DNA of 33,812 bases from DASUBV01 sp035763085 (GCA_035763085.1 DASUBV010000348.1:1-33812), one strand, 5' to 3'; numbered from the stretch's first letter, positions 1-8,544 are shown. Notes: generated from the letters alone by a model not told the origin. Translations and numbers: made by a program.

Positions 1-1091
1 CGCAGGATGGCCTGGTCGGCCACGGCCTCCAGCGCGTCGTCGGTGAACTCCAGGTCCACCCCGTCCAGTTCGAACAGCCGCCGGTACTGCTTGACCAGGG
101 CGTTCCGCGGCTCGGTCAGGATCTCGATCAGGGCGGTCCGGTCCAGCGGCCGGACGGTGGTGATCACCGGCAGCCGGCCGATGAACTCCGGGATCAGGCC
201 GAACTTGATCAAGTCCTCCGGCATCACGTCGGCGAACACGTCGATCTGGTCGCGCTCGAACTTGGTGTGCAACTCGGCGCCGAACCCGAGGCCCTTCTTG
301 CCGATCCGGTTCTCGATGATCGTGTCCAGCCCGGCGAACGCGCCGCCCACGATGAACAGCACGTTGGTGGTGTCGATCTGGATGAACTCCTGGTGCGGGT
401 GCTTACGCCCGCCCTGCGGCGGCACCGAGGCGGTGGTGCCCTCCAGGATCTTCAGCAGCGCCTGCTGGACGCCCTCGCCGGACACATCGCGGGTGATCGA
501 CGGGTTCTCGCTCTTGCGGGCGATCTTGTCGATCTCGTCGATGTAGATGATGCCGGTCTCGGCCTTCTTGACGTCGTAGTCGGCCGCCTGGATCAGCTTG
601 AGCAGGATGTTCTCGACATCCTCGCCGACGTAGCCGGCCTCGGTCAGCGCGGTGGCGTCCGCGATCGCGAACGGCACATTCAGCAGCCGGGCCAGCGTCT
701 GGGCCAGCAGCGTCTTGCCCGAGCCGGTCGGCCCGAGCAGCAGGATGTTGGACTTGGCCAGTTCCACGCCGTCGTCGCCGCCGGACCGCTCGCCGCCGGA
801 CTGGATCCGCTTGTAGTGGTTGTAGACGGCGACCGACAGGCCCTTCTTGGCCTTCTCCTGCCCGATCACGTAGGAGTCGAGGAACTCATAGATCTCACGC
901 GGCTTGGGCAGGCTGTCCCACTTGAGCTCGGTGGGCTCGGCCAGCTCCTCCTCGATGATCTCGTTGCACAGATCTATGCATTCGTCGCAGATGTACACGC
1001 CAGGGCCGGCGATCAGCTTCTTGACTTGCTTCTGGCTCTTCCCGCAGAACGAGCACTTCAGCAGGTCACCGCCATCACCGATGCGTGCCAC
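1..1091 (-). CDS. clpX: ATP-dependent protease ATPase subunit ClpX (C-terminus off the window)
   Basis: AAA+ unfoldase that recognises, unfolds and threads substrates into the ClpP chamber in the cytoplasm. I read 363 codons from a GTG at 1091; the last roughly 65 residues of a normal ClpX lie left of the window. The N-terminal zinc-binding domain shows Cys13, Cys16, Cys35 and Cys38 (CSFC and CDEC). The Walker A GPTGSGKT is at about 120-127, the pore loop GYVG at about 153-156, the Walker B IIYIDEID near 181, and the RKH pore loop follows in GGRKHPHQEF. An LGFGAE segment stands where the ClpP-docking IGF loop is expected. The GTG start is supported by AAAGGAG 7 nt upstream (1099-1105). The gene lies 165 bp downstream of clpP2 on the same strand, so it may be co-transcribed or have its own promoter. 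The identification is certain. Confidence 0.97.
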   Translation of the reverse strand, partial: MARIGDGGDLLKCSFCGKSQKQVKKLIAGPGVYICDECIDLCNEIIEEELAEPTELKWDSLPKPREIYEFLDSYVIGQEKAKKGLSVAVYNHYKRIQSGGERSGGDDGVELAKSNILLLGPTGSGKTLLAQTLARLLNVPFAIADATALTEAGYVGEDVENILLKLIQAADYDVKKAETGIIYIDEIDKIARKSENPSITRDVSGEGVQQALLKILEGTTASVPPQGGRKHPHQEFIQIDTTNVLFIVGGAFAGLDTIIENRIGKKGLGFGAELHTKFERDQIDVFADVMPEDLIKFGLIPEFIGRLPVITTVRPLDRTALIEILTEPRNALVKQYRRLFELDGVDLEFTDDALEAVADQAIL

Positions 1092-1230
1092 CCAGATACT
1101 CCTTTGCGACGCGTCGCGCGCAGCGGCCCGGACGAGCCGGCTGCGGCGGATGTGTGCCTGCGAGCCATTTCCGCGCTGAATCTAGACGGTACCGCCTCGG
1201 CGGCCCTGAGTGTGGCCTAAGGACCGCGCC

Positions 1231-1244
1231 GCCGGCGCGCCGGC
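1231..1244 (-). terminator. GC palindrome after clpP2, possible attenuator or weak terminator
   Basis: A perfect 14-bp palindrome (GCCGGCGCGCCGGC) lies 12 bp past the clpP2 stop, between clpP2 and clpX. It has no loop and no T-run, so it is at best a weak structure. It could reduce read-through into clpX, but may be only a product of high GC. Confidence 0.25.
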
Positions 1245-1256
1245 CAGATCCTGCGG

Positions 1257-1919
1257 TTAAGACGACCCTACCTCGGACTTGCGCTTGAGCATTGTCAGAA
1301 CTTCATCTACCAGCCCGTATTCCTTGGCTTCTTCGGCGGTGAAGAACTTGTCGCGCTCGGTGTCGCGGCGGACCTGCTCCTCGTCCTGGCCGGTGTGCTT
1401 GGCCAGGATCTGCTCCATGGCCTGGCGCATCCGCAGGATTTCCCGGGCCTGGATCTCCAGGTCACTGGACTGGCCGTAGCCGCTTTCCACGGCCGGCTGG
1501 TGGATCAGGATCCGGGAGTTGGGCAGCGCCATCCGCTTGCCCTTGGTGCCGGCCGACAGCAGCACGGCTGCCGCGGACGCCGCCTGACCCAGGCAGAATG
1601 TCTGGATATCGGGCTGGATGTACTGCATGGTGTCGTAAATCGCCATCATTGACGTCATCGACCCGCCGGGCGAGTTGATGTACATCAGGATGTCGCGATC
1701 GGGGTCGATGGACTCCAGCGTGATCAGCTGCGCCATCACGTCGTTCGCCGAGGCGTCGTCGATCTGGACGCCCAGGAAGATGATCCGCTCCTCGAAGAGC
1801 TTGTTGTACGGGTTCATCTCCTTGATCCCGTACGACGTGCGCTCCACGAAGGACGGCAGGACATACCGGGACTGCACCGGATGTGCCAGCAAGGGGTGCT
1901 GCGGCTGGCTGCCAGCCAT
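1257..1919 (-). CDS. clpP2: ATP-dependent Clp protease proteolytic subunit ClpP2
   Basis: Serine peptidase that in actinobacteria forms a mixed ClpP1P2 tetradecamer gated by ClpX or ClpC. From the ATG at 1919 the product is 220 residues. The catalytic triad is readable: Ser115 in GQAAS, His140 in LIHQP and Asp186 in RRDTERD. The GQAASAAAVLL active-site context is the form seen in actinobacterial ClpP2 paralogues, whereas the upstream gene has GMAASMG. The frame is also open from a GTG at 1955, which overlaps the clpP1 stop as GTGA and would add 12 residues. I prefer the ATG because GGAGGAG (1929-1935) sits 9 nt before it. The short spacing implies translation coupled to clpP1. The N-terminus is probably processed, as in other ClpPs. 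Confidence 0.96.
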   Translation of the reverse strand: MAGSQPQHPLLAHPVQSRYVLPSFVERTSYGIKEMNPYNKLFEERIIFLGVQIDDASANDVMAQLITLESIDPDRDILMYINSPGGSMTSMMAIYDTMQYIQPDIQTFCLGQAASAAAVLLSAGTKGKRMALPNSRILIHQPAVESGYGQSSDLEIQAREILRMRQAMEQILAKHTGQDEEQVRRDTERDKFFTAEEAKEYGLVDEVLTMLKRKSEVGSS

Positions 1920-1951
1920 CACGCTCGTCTCCTCCGCTTTCGTAGCCCAGC

Positions 1952-2590
1952 TCACGAGACCGGCCCGACTGTGGGAACCTCGGTGGCGCTGCGCACCACG
2001 TGGTCGACGAAGCCGTAGTCCTTGGCCTCCTCGGCGGTGAACCAGCGGTCCCGGTCGGAGTCCTGCTCGATCTGCTCGACGGTCTGCCCGGTGTGCATCG
2101 CGGTCCGCTCGGCCAGCACCCGCTTGAGGTACAGGCTGTGCTCGGCCTGGATCCGGATGTCGGTGGCGGTGCCGCCGATGCCGCCGTGCGGCTGGTGCAT
2201 CAGCACGGCTGCGTGCGGCATCGCATAGCGCTTGCCGTGCGTGCCGGCCGACAGCAGGAACTGGCCCATAGACGCGGCCATGCCCATCGCGTAGGTCGAG
2301 ACATCGTTGGGCACGTACTGCATCATGTCGTAGATGGCCAGGCCCGCGTAGACCGAGCCGCCCGGCGAGTTGATGTACAGGCTGATGTCGCGCTTGCCGT
2401 CCTCGGCCGCCAGCAGCACCAGCTCAGCGCAGATCCGGTTGGCCAGGTCGTCGTCGACCTGCTGGCCGAGGAAGATGATCCGGTGCCGGAGCAGGCGCTG
2501 AAACAGCATGTCTCCGATCGGCTGCACCTGAGCCTCAGCGGTCCGCGCGAGCACGGACGCAAGCGGCTGGTCGTGGGAAGCCGTGGTCAC
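1952..2590 (-). CDS. clpP1: ATP-dependent Clp protease proteolytic subunit ClpP1
   Basis: First of the two ClpP peptidases. From a GTG at 2590 the product is 212 residues, with Ser107 (GMAAS), His132 (LMHQP) and Asp177 (EQDSDRD) forming the catalytic triad. The GTG is chosen because GAGGAGGG (2595-2602) lies about 5 nt upstream. The frame continues to an ATG at 2626, which has no visible Shine-Dalgarno and would add 12 residues. The gene ends inside the beginning of the clpP2 frame, so the pair is an operon. Its promoter region holds a ClgR-like operator (2679-2696), consistent with stress-responsive control known for clpP1P2 in several actinobacteria. The identification is certain; only the start is open. 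Confidence 0.96.
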   Translation of the reverse strand: MTTASHDQPLASVLARTAEAQVQPIGDMLFQRLLRHRIIFLGQQVDDDLANRICAELVLLAAEDGKRDISLYINSPGGSVYAGLAIYDMMQYVPNDVSTYAMGMAASMGQFLLSAGTHGKRYAMPHAAVLMHQPHGGIGGTATDIRIQAEHSLYLKRVLAERTAMHTGQTVEQIEQDSDRDRWFTAEEAKDYGFVDHVVRSATEVPTVGPVS

Positions 2591-2634
2591 GTGACCCTCC
2601 TCGTTGTTGTTCCGCGCCTTCGTCATTGACTGTG

Positions 2635-2640
2635 ACCATA
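2635..2640 (-). promoter_or_regulatory. Candidate -10 element of clpP1
   Basis: On the minus strand the hexamer TATGGT lies about 45 nt before the preferred GTG start of clpP1, in a short less GC-rich pocket. A -35 at 17 bp spacing would be ACTTCC, which is poor. That is compatible with a promoter needing an activator bound upstream; the ClgR-like site is centred about 60 bp before the predicted transcription start. Pattern-based only. Confidence 0.35.
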
Positions 2641-2678
2641 ACCCGCCCGCGGACGCGGGAAGTCCGCTGATCCGGCCG

Positions 2679-2696
2679 TGTTCGCTGACGGCGTGG
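2679..2696 (-). promoter_or_regulatory. ClgR-like operator upstream of clpP1P2
   Basis: The sequence TGTTCGCTGACGGCGTGG fits the ClgR consensus described for corynebacteria, WNNWCGCYNANRGCGWWS, at all defined positions but one (G where the second W of the tail is expected). It lies about 90 bp before the clpP1 start, in the tig-clpP1 gap. ClgR is a known activator of clpP1P2 in Corynebacterium, Streptomyces and Mycobacterium. The consensus is recalled, not computed. Confidence 0.55.
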
Positions 2697-2702
2697 CGGG
2701 TG

Positions 2703-2742
2703 CCTGCCCGGCGGCTGCTCTATCAGGGCCGCGCCGGGCAGG
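2703..2742 (-). terminator. Hairpin downstream of trigger factor
   Basis: An 11-bp perfect inverted repeat (CCTGCCCGGCG at 2703-2713 with CGCCGGGCAGG at 2732-2742) and an 18-nt loop begins 10 bp after the tig stop on the minus strand. There is no U-tract, as is usual in high-GC actinobacteria. It would separate tig from the clpP operon. Confidence 0.5.
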
Positions 2743-2751
2743 TGCTGCTGG

Positions 2752-4332
2752 TCAGGCCTGGTCGGCGCTGGCGTCGGTTTCGGTGGTTTCGGCGTCGGTC
2801 TGCTTGGCCTTGGCGCGGCGGGCGCGCGGCGCCTTGGCCGGCTTGTCCCCGTCCTCCGGGGCCTCCTTCGGCTCCCTGGTCTTGGCGGCCCGGGTCCTTC
2901 GCCTGGCGGGAGCCTCGGCGGCCTCGGCGGCCTGCGCCTCATCGCCGGCGGCTTCATCGCCCGCGGCCTCGGTGCCGGCGGCCTCGTCGCTGGCCTCGTC
3001 CTCCTCGCCGTCCTCGCCGCGGATGGCAGCCGCGACATCGACCGGGTGGCCGGCCTCATCGGTCACCGTGGCCCGCTCGGTCATCAGCGTCAGTGCCTTG
3101 GACCGCAGCACATCGGAGACCACGTGGGAGAGCTGACCGGAGTCGGTGAGCTGCTTGGCCAGCTGCTGCGGGGCGACGCCCATCTGGTAGGCCTGCTGGG
3201 TCACGTAGGCGTCCAGCTCGGCCGACTCGATGCCGATCTTCTCGTCCGTCGCGATCCTGTCCAGGATGAACCCGGCCTTGACCGAGCGGCGTGCATCGGA
3301 GGCGAACTCCTCCTCGATGGCAGCCGCGGTCTGGCCGCTGCCCTCCAGGTAGTTGTCCATCGTCATGCCCGCCCGCTGCAGCCGGTCGTTCAGCGAGTGG
3401 CGGCGCTGCTCGATCTCCTCGTCGATGATCCGCTCCGGCAGCGGCATGTCGACCCGCTCCAGGACCGCGTCCAGGGTCCGCTCCCGGGCCTGGCCCGCCT
3501 GGCCGGAGCGGCGCATCGCCTCCAGCTGCTTGCGGGTCCCGGCGCGCAGCTCGCCGATCGTGTCGAACTCGCTGGCCGACTGGGCGAAGTCGTCGTCCAG
3601 CGGCGGGAGCTCCTTGACCTTGACGGAGTTCACCGTGACCTGGACGTCGGCCTCCATGCCCGCCAGCTGGCCGCCGGCCAGCTCCGCGGTGAAGGTCTTG
3701 GTCTCCCCGGCCGACATGCCGGCCAGCGCCTCATCCAGGCCATCCAGCATCGAGCCGGTGCCGACCTCGTAGGAGATCCCGCTGGCCTGGGCGTCCTCGA
3801 CAGCCTTGCCGTCGACCGATGCGGCCAGGTCGATGGACACGAAGTCGCCGTCGGCCACCGCGCGGTCCACGCCCTTGAGCGAGGCGAACCGCTCGCGCAG
3901 CGAGCCGAGGTACTCCTCGACCTGGTCCGGGGTGACCTCGGTGCTCTCGACGGTGACCGGGATCCCGTCCAGGTCAGGCAGCTCGAAAGCTGGCCGGCGG
4001 TCCAGCTCGCCGGTGAAGACCAGTTCCTTGCCGTCATCGAGCTTGGTGACGTCGTAGTCCGGCTGGCCGAGGCCGACGATCTCGTGCTCGTCGAGGGCCT
4101 TGATCAGCAGCTGCGGCATCGCCTCGTTGATGGCCTGCTCCAGCACGGCCGGCCGGCCGACCCGCTGGTCGATCACCCGCGGCGGCACCCGGCCGGGGCG
4201 GAAGCCCGGCACCCGGATCTGGCGGCTGACCTCGCGGTAAACCTGATCAAGGTTCTGCTTCAGCTCCGCGAAGGGCACCTCAACGGTGAGCTTGACACGG
4301 GTAGGGCTCAGTTCTTCGACGTCGGTCTTCAC
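2752..4332 (-). CDS. tig: Trigger factor, ribosome-associated chaperone and prolyl isomerase
   Basis: Binds nascent chains at the ribosome exit tunnel and has peptidyl-prolyl isomerase activity. From a GTG at 4332 (VKTDVEE) the product is 526 residues. The ribosome-binding signature GFRPGRVPP lies at 43-51, an FKBP-like domain at about 155-240, and the helical C-terminal chaperone domain at about 260-430. The last roughly 95 residues are a low-complexity tail: first acidic Glu/Asp/Ala, then basic with RRRTRAAK-type runs, then Thr/Asp/Glu-rich. That makes the protein clearly longer than the 430-450 residues typical outside actinobacteria. The GTG is chosen because CAGGAG lies about 10 nt upstream and the product then begins with the family's usual N-terminus; the longer frame to 4374 adds 14 unrelated residues. 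Confidence 0.96.
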   Translation of the reverse strand: MKTDVEELSPTRVKLTVEVPFAELKQNLDQVYREVSRQIRVPGFRPGRVPPRVIDQRVGRPAVLEQAINEAMPQLLIKALDEHEIVGLGQPDYDVTKLDDGKELVFTGELDRRPAFELPDLDGIPVTVESTEVTPDQVEEYLGSLRERFASLKGVDRAVADGDFVSIDLAASVDGKAVEDAQASGISYEVGTGSMLDGLDEALAGMSAGETKTFTAELAGGQLAGMEADVQVTVNSVKVKELPPLDDDFAQSASEFDTIGELRAGTRKQLEAMRRSGQAGQARERTLDAVLERVDMPLPERIIDEEIEQRRHSLNDRLQRAGMTMDNYLEGSGQTAAAIEEEFASDARRSVKAGFILDRIATDEKIGIESAELDAYVTQQAYQMGVAPQQLAKQLTDSGQLSHVVSDVLRSKALTLMTERATVTDEAGHPVDVAAAIRGEDGEEDEASDEAAGTEAAGDEAAGDEAQAAEAAEAPARRRTRAAKTREPKEAPEDGDKPAKAPRARRAKAKQTDAETTETDASADQA

Positions 4333-4419
4333 TGCGAGGTGGCTCCTGAGAAATCCGACCAGGCCGGCCCCCACGGCACGGCCCGGGCACGGCTGATTCG
4401 CGCATGGCTGAGGCCGCCA

Positions 4420-4425
4420 AGTCTA
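4420..4425 (-). promoter_or_regulatory. Possible -10 element for tig
   Basis: TAGACT on the minus strand, about 88 nt before the tig GTG, resembles the actinobacterial TAGRRT -10. The upstream GGTGAA at 16 bp spacing is only a partial -35. It is the best candidate in the 208-bp gap to the divergent gene at 4541. Confidence 0.25.
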
Positions 4426-4540
4426 GGGCAGGACGGCAGTGTTCACCCGGCGCGGGTGATGAAGGCGCAGTCAGCCGATCACACGATGACTTCAGGCCAG
4501 AAGACCGCCCGGCACACGGGGTCCAGACCTGGAGGCCGAT

Positions 4541-5296
4541 ATGACCGAATCGCAGACCAATCGTCCCGATCCGGGCAGCACCGCCAGCCTGGCCCGGGAG
4601 GGCGCAGCGTCCGGCACGGCGGCCGGGCAGGCGTCCGTGCCGCCGCAGGGCCGGCGTGGCCAGCCCGGCCAGGGCGGCGCGGACGACGTGTATGCGGCTG
4701 CGGCGGGTGCTCCGCTGGGCCTGGGCCCGGCCCTGGCCAAGATGGCGTGGCCAGTCGCGATGCTGGCCGCCCTCGGCATGCTGGCCGTCGGCATCCTGCT
4801 GCTGGTCTGGCCGCAGGCCACGCTGACCATCGTCGCCATCCTGATCGGGGCGGCGCTTCTGGTGACCGGCGTGTTCCGGCTCTTCAACGGGATCACCGCG
4901 CGCGGCGAGAGCGGCGGGATGCGTGCCGCCGACATCGTCATCGGCCTGCTCGCCATCGTGGTGGGCCTGTACTGCCTCAAGCATCACCAGCTGACCGTGC
5001 TGGTCCTGGCCCTGGTGGTCGGGGTCTACTGGATCATCCACGGCATCGGCGACCTCATCACCGCAGCGACCGCATCCGGGGTCCCCGGCCGCGGGCTGCT
5101 GGCCTTCGGCGGCGTCTTCAGCCTTGCGGCCGGACTGGTCATCCTGTTCTGGCCGGGGGTGTCGCTCATCCTGCTGCTGACGATCCTGGGCGCCTGGTTG
5201 CTCCTGTACGGCGTGGTACTCGCCGTCCTGGCGTTCCGGCTCCGCAGCGAGGCAAAGGCCGGCTCTGCTCGCCCGGCCCAGCCAGCCCCGGCGTAG
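4541..5296 (+). CDS. HdeD family (DUF308) membrane protein
   Basis: A 251-residue integral membrane protein. The first 65 residues are hydrophilic, rich in Gly, Pro and Gln, and probably cytoplasmic. They are followed by six hydrophobic segments in three pairs, at about 69-90, 93-113, 127-145, 149-170, 182-200 and 204-226. The repeated pattern (a paired helix ending in LLVWPQ, LILFWPG or similar, followed by a short basic loop) is that of the HdeD/DUF308 family, linked to acid resistance in enterics and of unknown role in actinobacteria. A clear GGAGG lies 5 nt before the ATG. The gene is transcribed divergently from tig, stands alone and ends 17 bp before a strong hairpin. A specific function cannot be assigned. 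Confidence 0.85.
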   Translation: MTESQTNRPDPGSTASLAREGAASGTAAGQASVPPQGRRGQPGQGGADDVYAAAAGAPLGLGPALAKMAWPVAMLAALGMLAVGILLLVWPQATLTIVAILIGAALLVTGVFRLFNGITARGESGGMRAADIVIGLLAIVVGLYCLKHHQLTVLVLALVVGVYWIIHGIGDLITAATASGVPGRGLLAFGGVFSLAAGLVILFWPGVSLILLLTILGAWLLLYGVVLAVLAFRLRSEAKAGSARPAQPAPA

Positions 5297-5312
5297 CCAG
5301 CCGACCGCCGAA

Positions 5313-5354
5313 GAACGTGCGGCTGCCGTCAGGGGGACCGGCAGCCGCACGTTC
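5313..5354. terminator. Strong bidirectional hairpin between convergent genes
   Basis: A perfect 16-bp inverted repeat (GAACGTGCGGCTGCCG at 5313-5328, complement at 5339-5354) with a 10-nt loop lies between the HdeD-type gene and the convergent LuxR-type gene. It is the longest perfect stem noted in the window. No T-run follows on either strand. Confidence 0.8.
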
Positions 5355-5484
5355 ACGTCTGCGCCCGTCCGCGCTTGCCCGCCCGCAGCGCCCGCCGGAT
5401 CCGCCCCGCGCGCAAGTGCCCTGGCTCGTATGCCCGGCACGGATGCCCCACGCGCACGTGCGCCGACGCGAGTGCTCGGATCGG

Positions 5485-8400
5485 CTAGAGCAGGTCGAGA
5501 CGGCGGCCGCGGGCGATGGCCTGGCGGCGGTTGGCCACGCCGAGCTTGCGGTAGGCCGAGCGCAGGTGCGTCTTGACCGTGTTGATCGACAAGAACAGTG
5601 CCTCGGCGATCTCCTGATTGGTCATGTGCGAGGGCAGGAACCGGAGCACGGCCAGCTCGCTGCTGGTCAGCGGCAGGTCCGCCGGGCTGCCCGGAGCCGC
5701 AGCCGCCGGGCGCGGCAGCTGAGCGTCGAACCGCTCCAGGATCCGGCCGGCGAACCCCGCGCAGCGGCTGGTCGGCGGGATCAGGACAGTCATGGCCGAC
5801 CGCACGGCCGGTCCGCCGTCCAGGAAGATCCGCGACGCGCCCTCGGGCTCGGCCAGCGCCAGGGCATGCTCGATGGCCTGACCGGCCTCGGTGACCTGGC
5901 CCAGCCGGCGCCGGGCCACGGCCGCGACCAGCAGCGCCCCGATCCGGTCCCGCAGCGTGGCGTCCAGCACCACGTCGGCCGTCCCGACGCCGGCCGGCAC
6001 CACGTCGGCCGGCATCACGCCGGCCGGCACCGCGGCGGCCGGTCCCGCGGCGGCCGTTCCGACGGCAGCCGGCACCACGTCATCAGGAATCGTGGTGTCC
6101 GGCCCCGGCTCGGCTAGGACTGGCCCGATGAGTTCCAGCGCGCCCTGGTCATCGCCCGCGGCCAGCGCCAGCCGGCCCCGGATCAGCGCGCTGGCCGCCG
6201 GGAAGCGGCCCGGGTCATCCGATCCGCCGTCCAGCGCCAGCGCCGCCAGCTCCGGCTCGCCCGCGGCCAGCGCCGCGCTCGCCTCGGCCAGCGTGAGCGC
6301 GGAACCGATGGCCGGCTCCCCTGGCTCGATGGTCTCGCGGAGCCGGGCCAGCACCGAGCGGGCCGCGGCCGGGTCGGATTCTGCCATGGCGCAGTGCACC
6401 CGGATCAGCCCGCTGATCAGCGCGGCGGGCGGCTCGCCGGCGATCTGGCCGGCGCCGGCGCACCGGTCCGCCTCATCCAGCAGCGCCCGGGCCGCATCCA
6501 CCTCGTCCCTGGCCAGGCTGACCTGCGCGGTGGCCAGCGCTCGCGGGCAGTCCAGCGCCGGGTCGGCGCTGTCGGGTCCGGCGATCTCCGCCGGGTCGGC
6601 GGCAGTCTCGGCCAGCATCGCGCTCGCCGCGGCCAGGCTGCCCTGCCGCGCGGCGGCCAGCGCCTGCCACGCCAGCGCCCGCGCTCGCAGGCCGGGCATG
6701 CTGCCGGCCGTCAGCTGCGCGCTGGCCCGCCCGAAGGCGTGCCGGGCCGCGATGACCTCCAGGCGGCGCAGCCGGGCACAGCCCAGCGCGAACCACAGCA
6801 GCCCGGCGGCCCGGTACTGCGGTACCGCCGCGGCCGTCGCCTCGGCCTGCTCGGCCCGGGCTTGCTGACGGGCCAGCCAGTCCGGGTCCGCGGCCGCGTC
6901 GCAGGCACCCTGCATGACGCGCAGCGCCGTCAGCCACGGCTCGATGACCTGGCGCGCATCGTCTTCCAGCCGTGGCAGTGACCGCTCCGCGCAGGCCAGG
7001 TGCGGCGCCGCCCCATCCGGGTCGTCCTGCCACAGCCGGGCCGCGGCCAGGGCCGCCGCCACCGGCGCGTCACCTGCCCGGCGGTCAGCCGGGAAAGCCG
7101 CGAGCACCGCCTCCAGGCCCGCCGGCCCGTCGGGAGCCGTGTCACTCAGTGCCGCGATGCCGGGCCCGGAGCCCCCGGAGACCAGCCGGTCGGCGGTCAG
7201 CACCCCCGCGCCTGCCTCGGCCAGCACCCGCGCGCCCTGGTCCCAGTCGCCCGCATCGGCCGCCAGCCGCACCGCCTCGACCGCGTGGCCGCGATCAGCG
7301 TGCCAGCGCGCCGCGCGGTTCAGCAGGCCCGGCACCTCGTGCGGCAGCTCGCGACGCAGCTCAGCCGCCAGTACCTCGCGCAGCATCGGGTGATACCGGT
7401 ACCCGTCCTGCCCCGCGCCCACCGGGTCGACCAGCCCGGTCTCCCGGCTCAGCCGCTCCAGCGTCCGCGCCCCCGTGCCGTCCTGCCCGGTGAGCGCGTC
7501 GGCCAGCCCGCCGGTCAGACTGGTGGTCACGCTCGTGCGCAGCATGAACTCCCGGCTGGCGGGCGACTGGCGGGCCAGCACCTCATCACGGACGTAATCA
7601 ATAACGGCACCCTCGGCCCCGGCCGTGCCCCGGCCCGTGGTGGCCGGCTCGGGCGGGCTCTCCGGGTCGCCCTCGGCGCCCGTGGCCGCCGGGCCGCCTG
7701 GCCGGCTGCCGCGCGGTGCACCAGGCCGTGGCGTCATCACCGCCAGCCGCAGCCCGGCCATCCAGCCCTCGGTTCGGCGCAGCAGCTCGGCCCGCCGGGC
7801 CGCGGGCATGCCCAGGCCCAGCATCGAGAAGTAGGCGTCGGCCTCGGCTGCCGTGCAGGCCAGGTCGGCGGCGCTGATGTCGGTCAGCTCCCCGGCCACC
7901 CGCAGCCGGGCCAGCGACAGCTCCGGCGGGCAGCGGCCGGACAGCACCAGCCGCAGGCCAGCCGGAGCATGCTTGATCAGCGTGTTGAGCCCGGTCAGCA
8001 CCGGGCCGCAGCCGGCCAGCTCGTGCACGTCATCGAGCATGAGCACGACCGGGTCGGGCAGGTTCCGGGTGGCCGCCACAATCTGCAGCGGGTAGGCCTC
8101 CGGCGGCGCGGCAGCCAGCTGGCCGGCGTCCTCCGGCCCGACCGCGCCCGCCCGGACCAGCGCGGCCAGCACGTACTGCCAGAACCTGGCTGGGTCGCGG
8201 TCCTCAGCATCGATCGTCAGCCAGGCGGGCTGCCGCCCGGCCGGGCGCGCCACCGCCCAGGCCGCGCAGGCCACGGTCTTGCCGGCCCCGGCGGGCCCGG
8301 ACACTACTGTCACCCGGTGCCGGGCAGCGGCGTCGATCAGCTCGGTCAGCCGGCGGCGGCGCAGCACCGCAAGCGTCAGCCGCGGCACGCGAAGCTTGTC

Positions 8401-8544
8401 TTCCAGGAGCGGTGGCAGCCCGAGCACCGTGGCCTGCCGCAGTCGCGGCTGCCGGTCTCGCTGCTGGGTAAGCCGCGGCGGCCCAGGCCGCTGCGGCCGC
8501 GCTCGCGGCGGAACCGCGGGCTTGCTTGCTGTACTTGTCATCAT
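5485..8544 (-). CDS. MalT/LAL-type LuxR family ATP-dependent transcriptional regulator
   Basis: A large cytoplasmic signal-transducing regulator of 1019 residues. After a basic, Pro/Arg-rich N-terminus comes a STAND-type NTPase with Walker A GPAGAGKT (83-90), a Walker B-like VVLMLDDVHE near 168, and the usual helical regions. A long Ala-rich helical-repeat region fills the middle, and a LuxR-type helix-turn-helix lies at the C-terminus (about 950-1019, with LTSSELAVLRFL, NQEIAEALFLS and NTVKTHLRSAYRKLGV). The length and order match MalT and LAL regulators, which bind an inducer and then activate transcription. A 15-bp in-frame repeat (5971-6075) encodes a Val/Pro/Ala linker. The start is one of two adjacent ATGs (8544 or 8541) preceded by GGGGGA. 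The inducer is unknown; the nearest carbohydrate genes begin 1.5 kb away. Confidence 0.9.
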   Translation of the reverse strand: MMTSTASKPAVPPRARPQRPGPPRLTQQRDRQPRLRQATVLGLPPLLEDKLRVPRLTLAVLRRRRLTELIDAAARHRVTVVSGPAGAGKTVACAAWAVARPAGRQPAWLTIDAEDRDPARFWQYVLAALVRAGAVGPEDAGQLAAAPPEAYPLQIVAATRNLPDPVVLMLDDVHELAGCGPVLTGLNTLIKHAPAGLRLVLSGRCPPELSLARLRVAGELTDISAADLACTAAEADAYFSMLGLGMPAARRAELLRRTEGWMAGLRLAVMTPRPGAPRGSRPGGPAATGAEGDPESPPEPATTGRGTAGAEGAVIDYVRDEVLARQSPASREFMLRTSVTTSLTGGLADALTGQDGTGARTLERLSRETGLVDPVGAGQDGYRYHPMLREVLAAELRRELPHEVPGLLNRAARWHADRGHAVEAVRLAADAGDWDQGARVLAEAGAGVLTADRLVSGGSGPGIAALSDTAPDGPAGLEAVLAAFPADRRAGDAPVAAALAAARLWQDDPDGAAPHLACAERSLPRLEDDARQVIEPWLTALRVMQGACDAAADPDWLARQQARAEQAEATAAAVPQYRAAGLLWFALGCARLRRLEVIAARHAFGRASAQLTAGSMPGLRARALAWQALAAARQGSLAAASAMLAETAADPAEIAGPDSADPALDCPRALATAQVSLARDEVDAARALLDEADRCAGAGQIAGEPPAALISGLIRVHCAMAESDPAAARSVLARLRETIEPGEPAIGSALTLAEASAALAAGEPELAALALDGGSDDPGRFPAASALIRGRLALAAGDDQGALELIGPVLAEPGPDTTIPDDVVPAAVGTAAAGPAAAVPAGVMPADVVPAGVGTADVVLDATLRDRIGALLVAAVARRRLGQVTEAGQAIEHALALAEPEGASRIFLDGGPAVRSAMTVLIPPTSRCAGFAGRILERFDAQLPRPAAAAPGSPADLPLTSSELAVLRFLPSHMTNQEIAEALFLSINTVKTHLRSAYRKLGVANRRQAIARGRRLDLL
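5971..6075 (-). repeat. 15-bp in-frame tandem repeat inside the LuxR-type gene
   Basis: Seven consecutive 15-bp units of the form CACGTCGGCCGGCAC, with variation at a few positions. They translate on the minus strand into a pentapeptide-like Val/Pro/Ala/Gly linker (PAGVM, PADVV, PAGVG). The period keeps the frame, so copy-number change would only lengthen or shorten the linker. Confidence 0.85.

Noticed and set aside
3046..6117. Very long open frame on the plus strand across tig and the HdeD-type gene
   Set aside because: It is antisense to tig and out of frame with the HdeD gene; the product is His/Gln/Arg/Gly-rich without domains, a usual effect of high GC.
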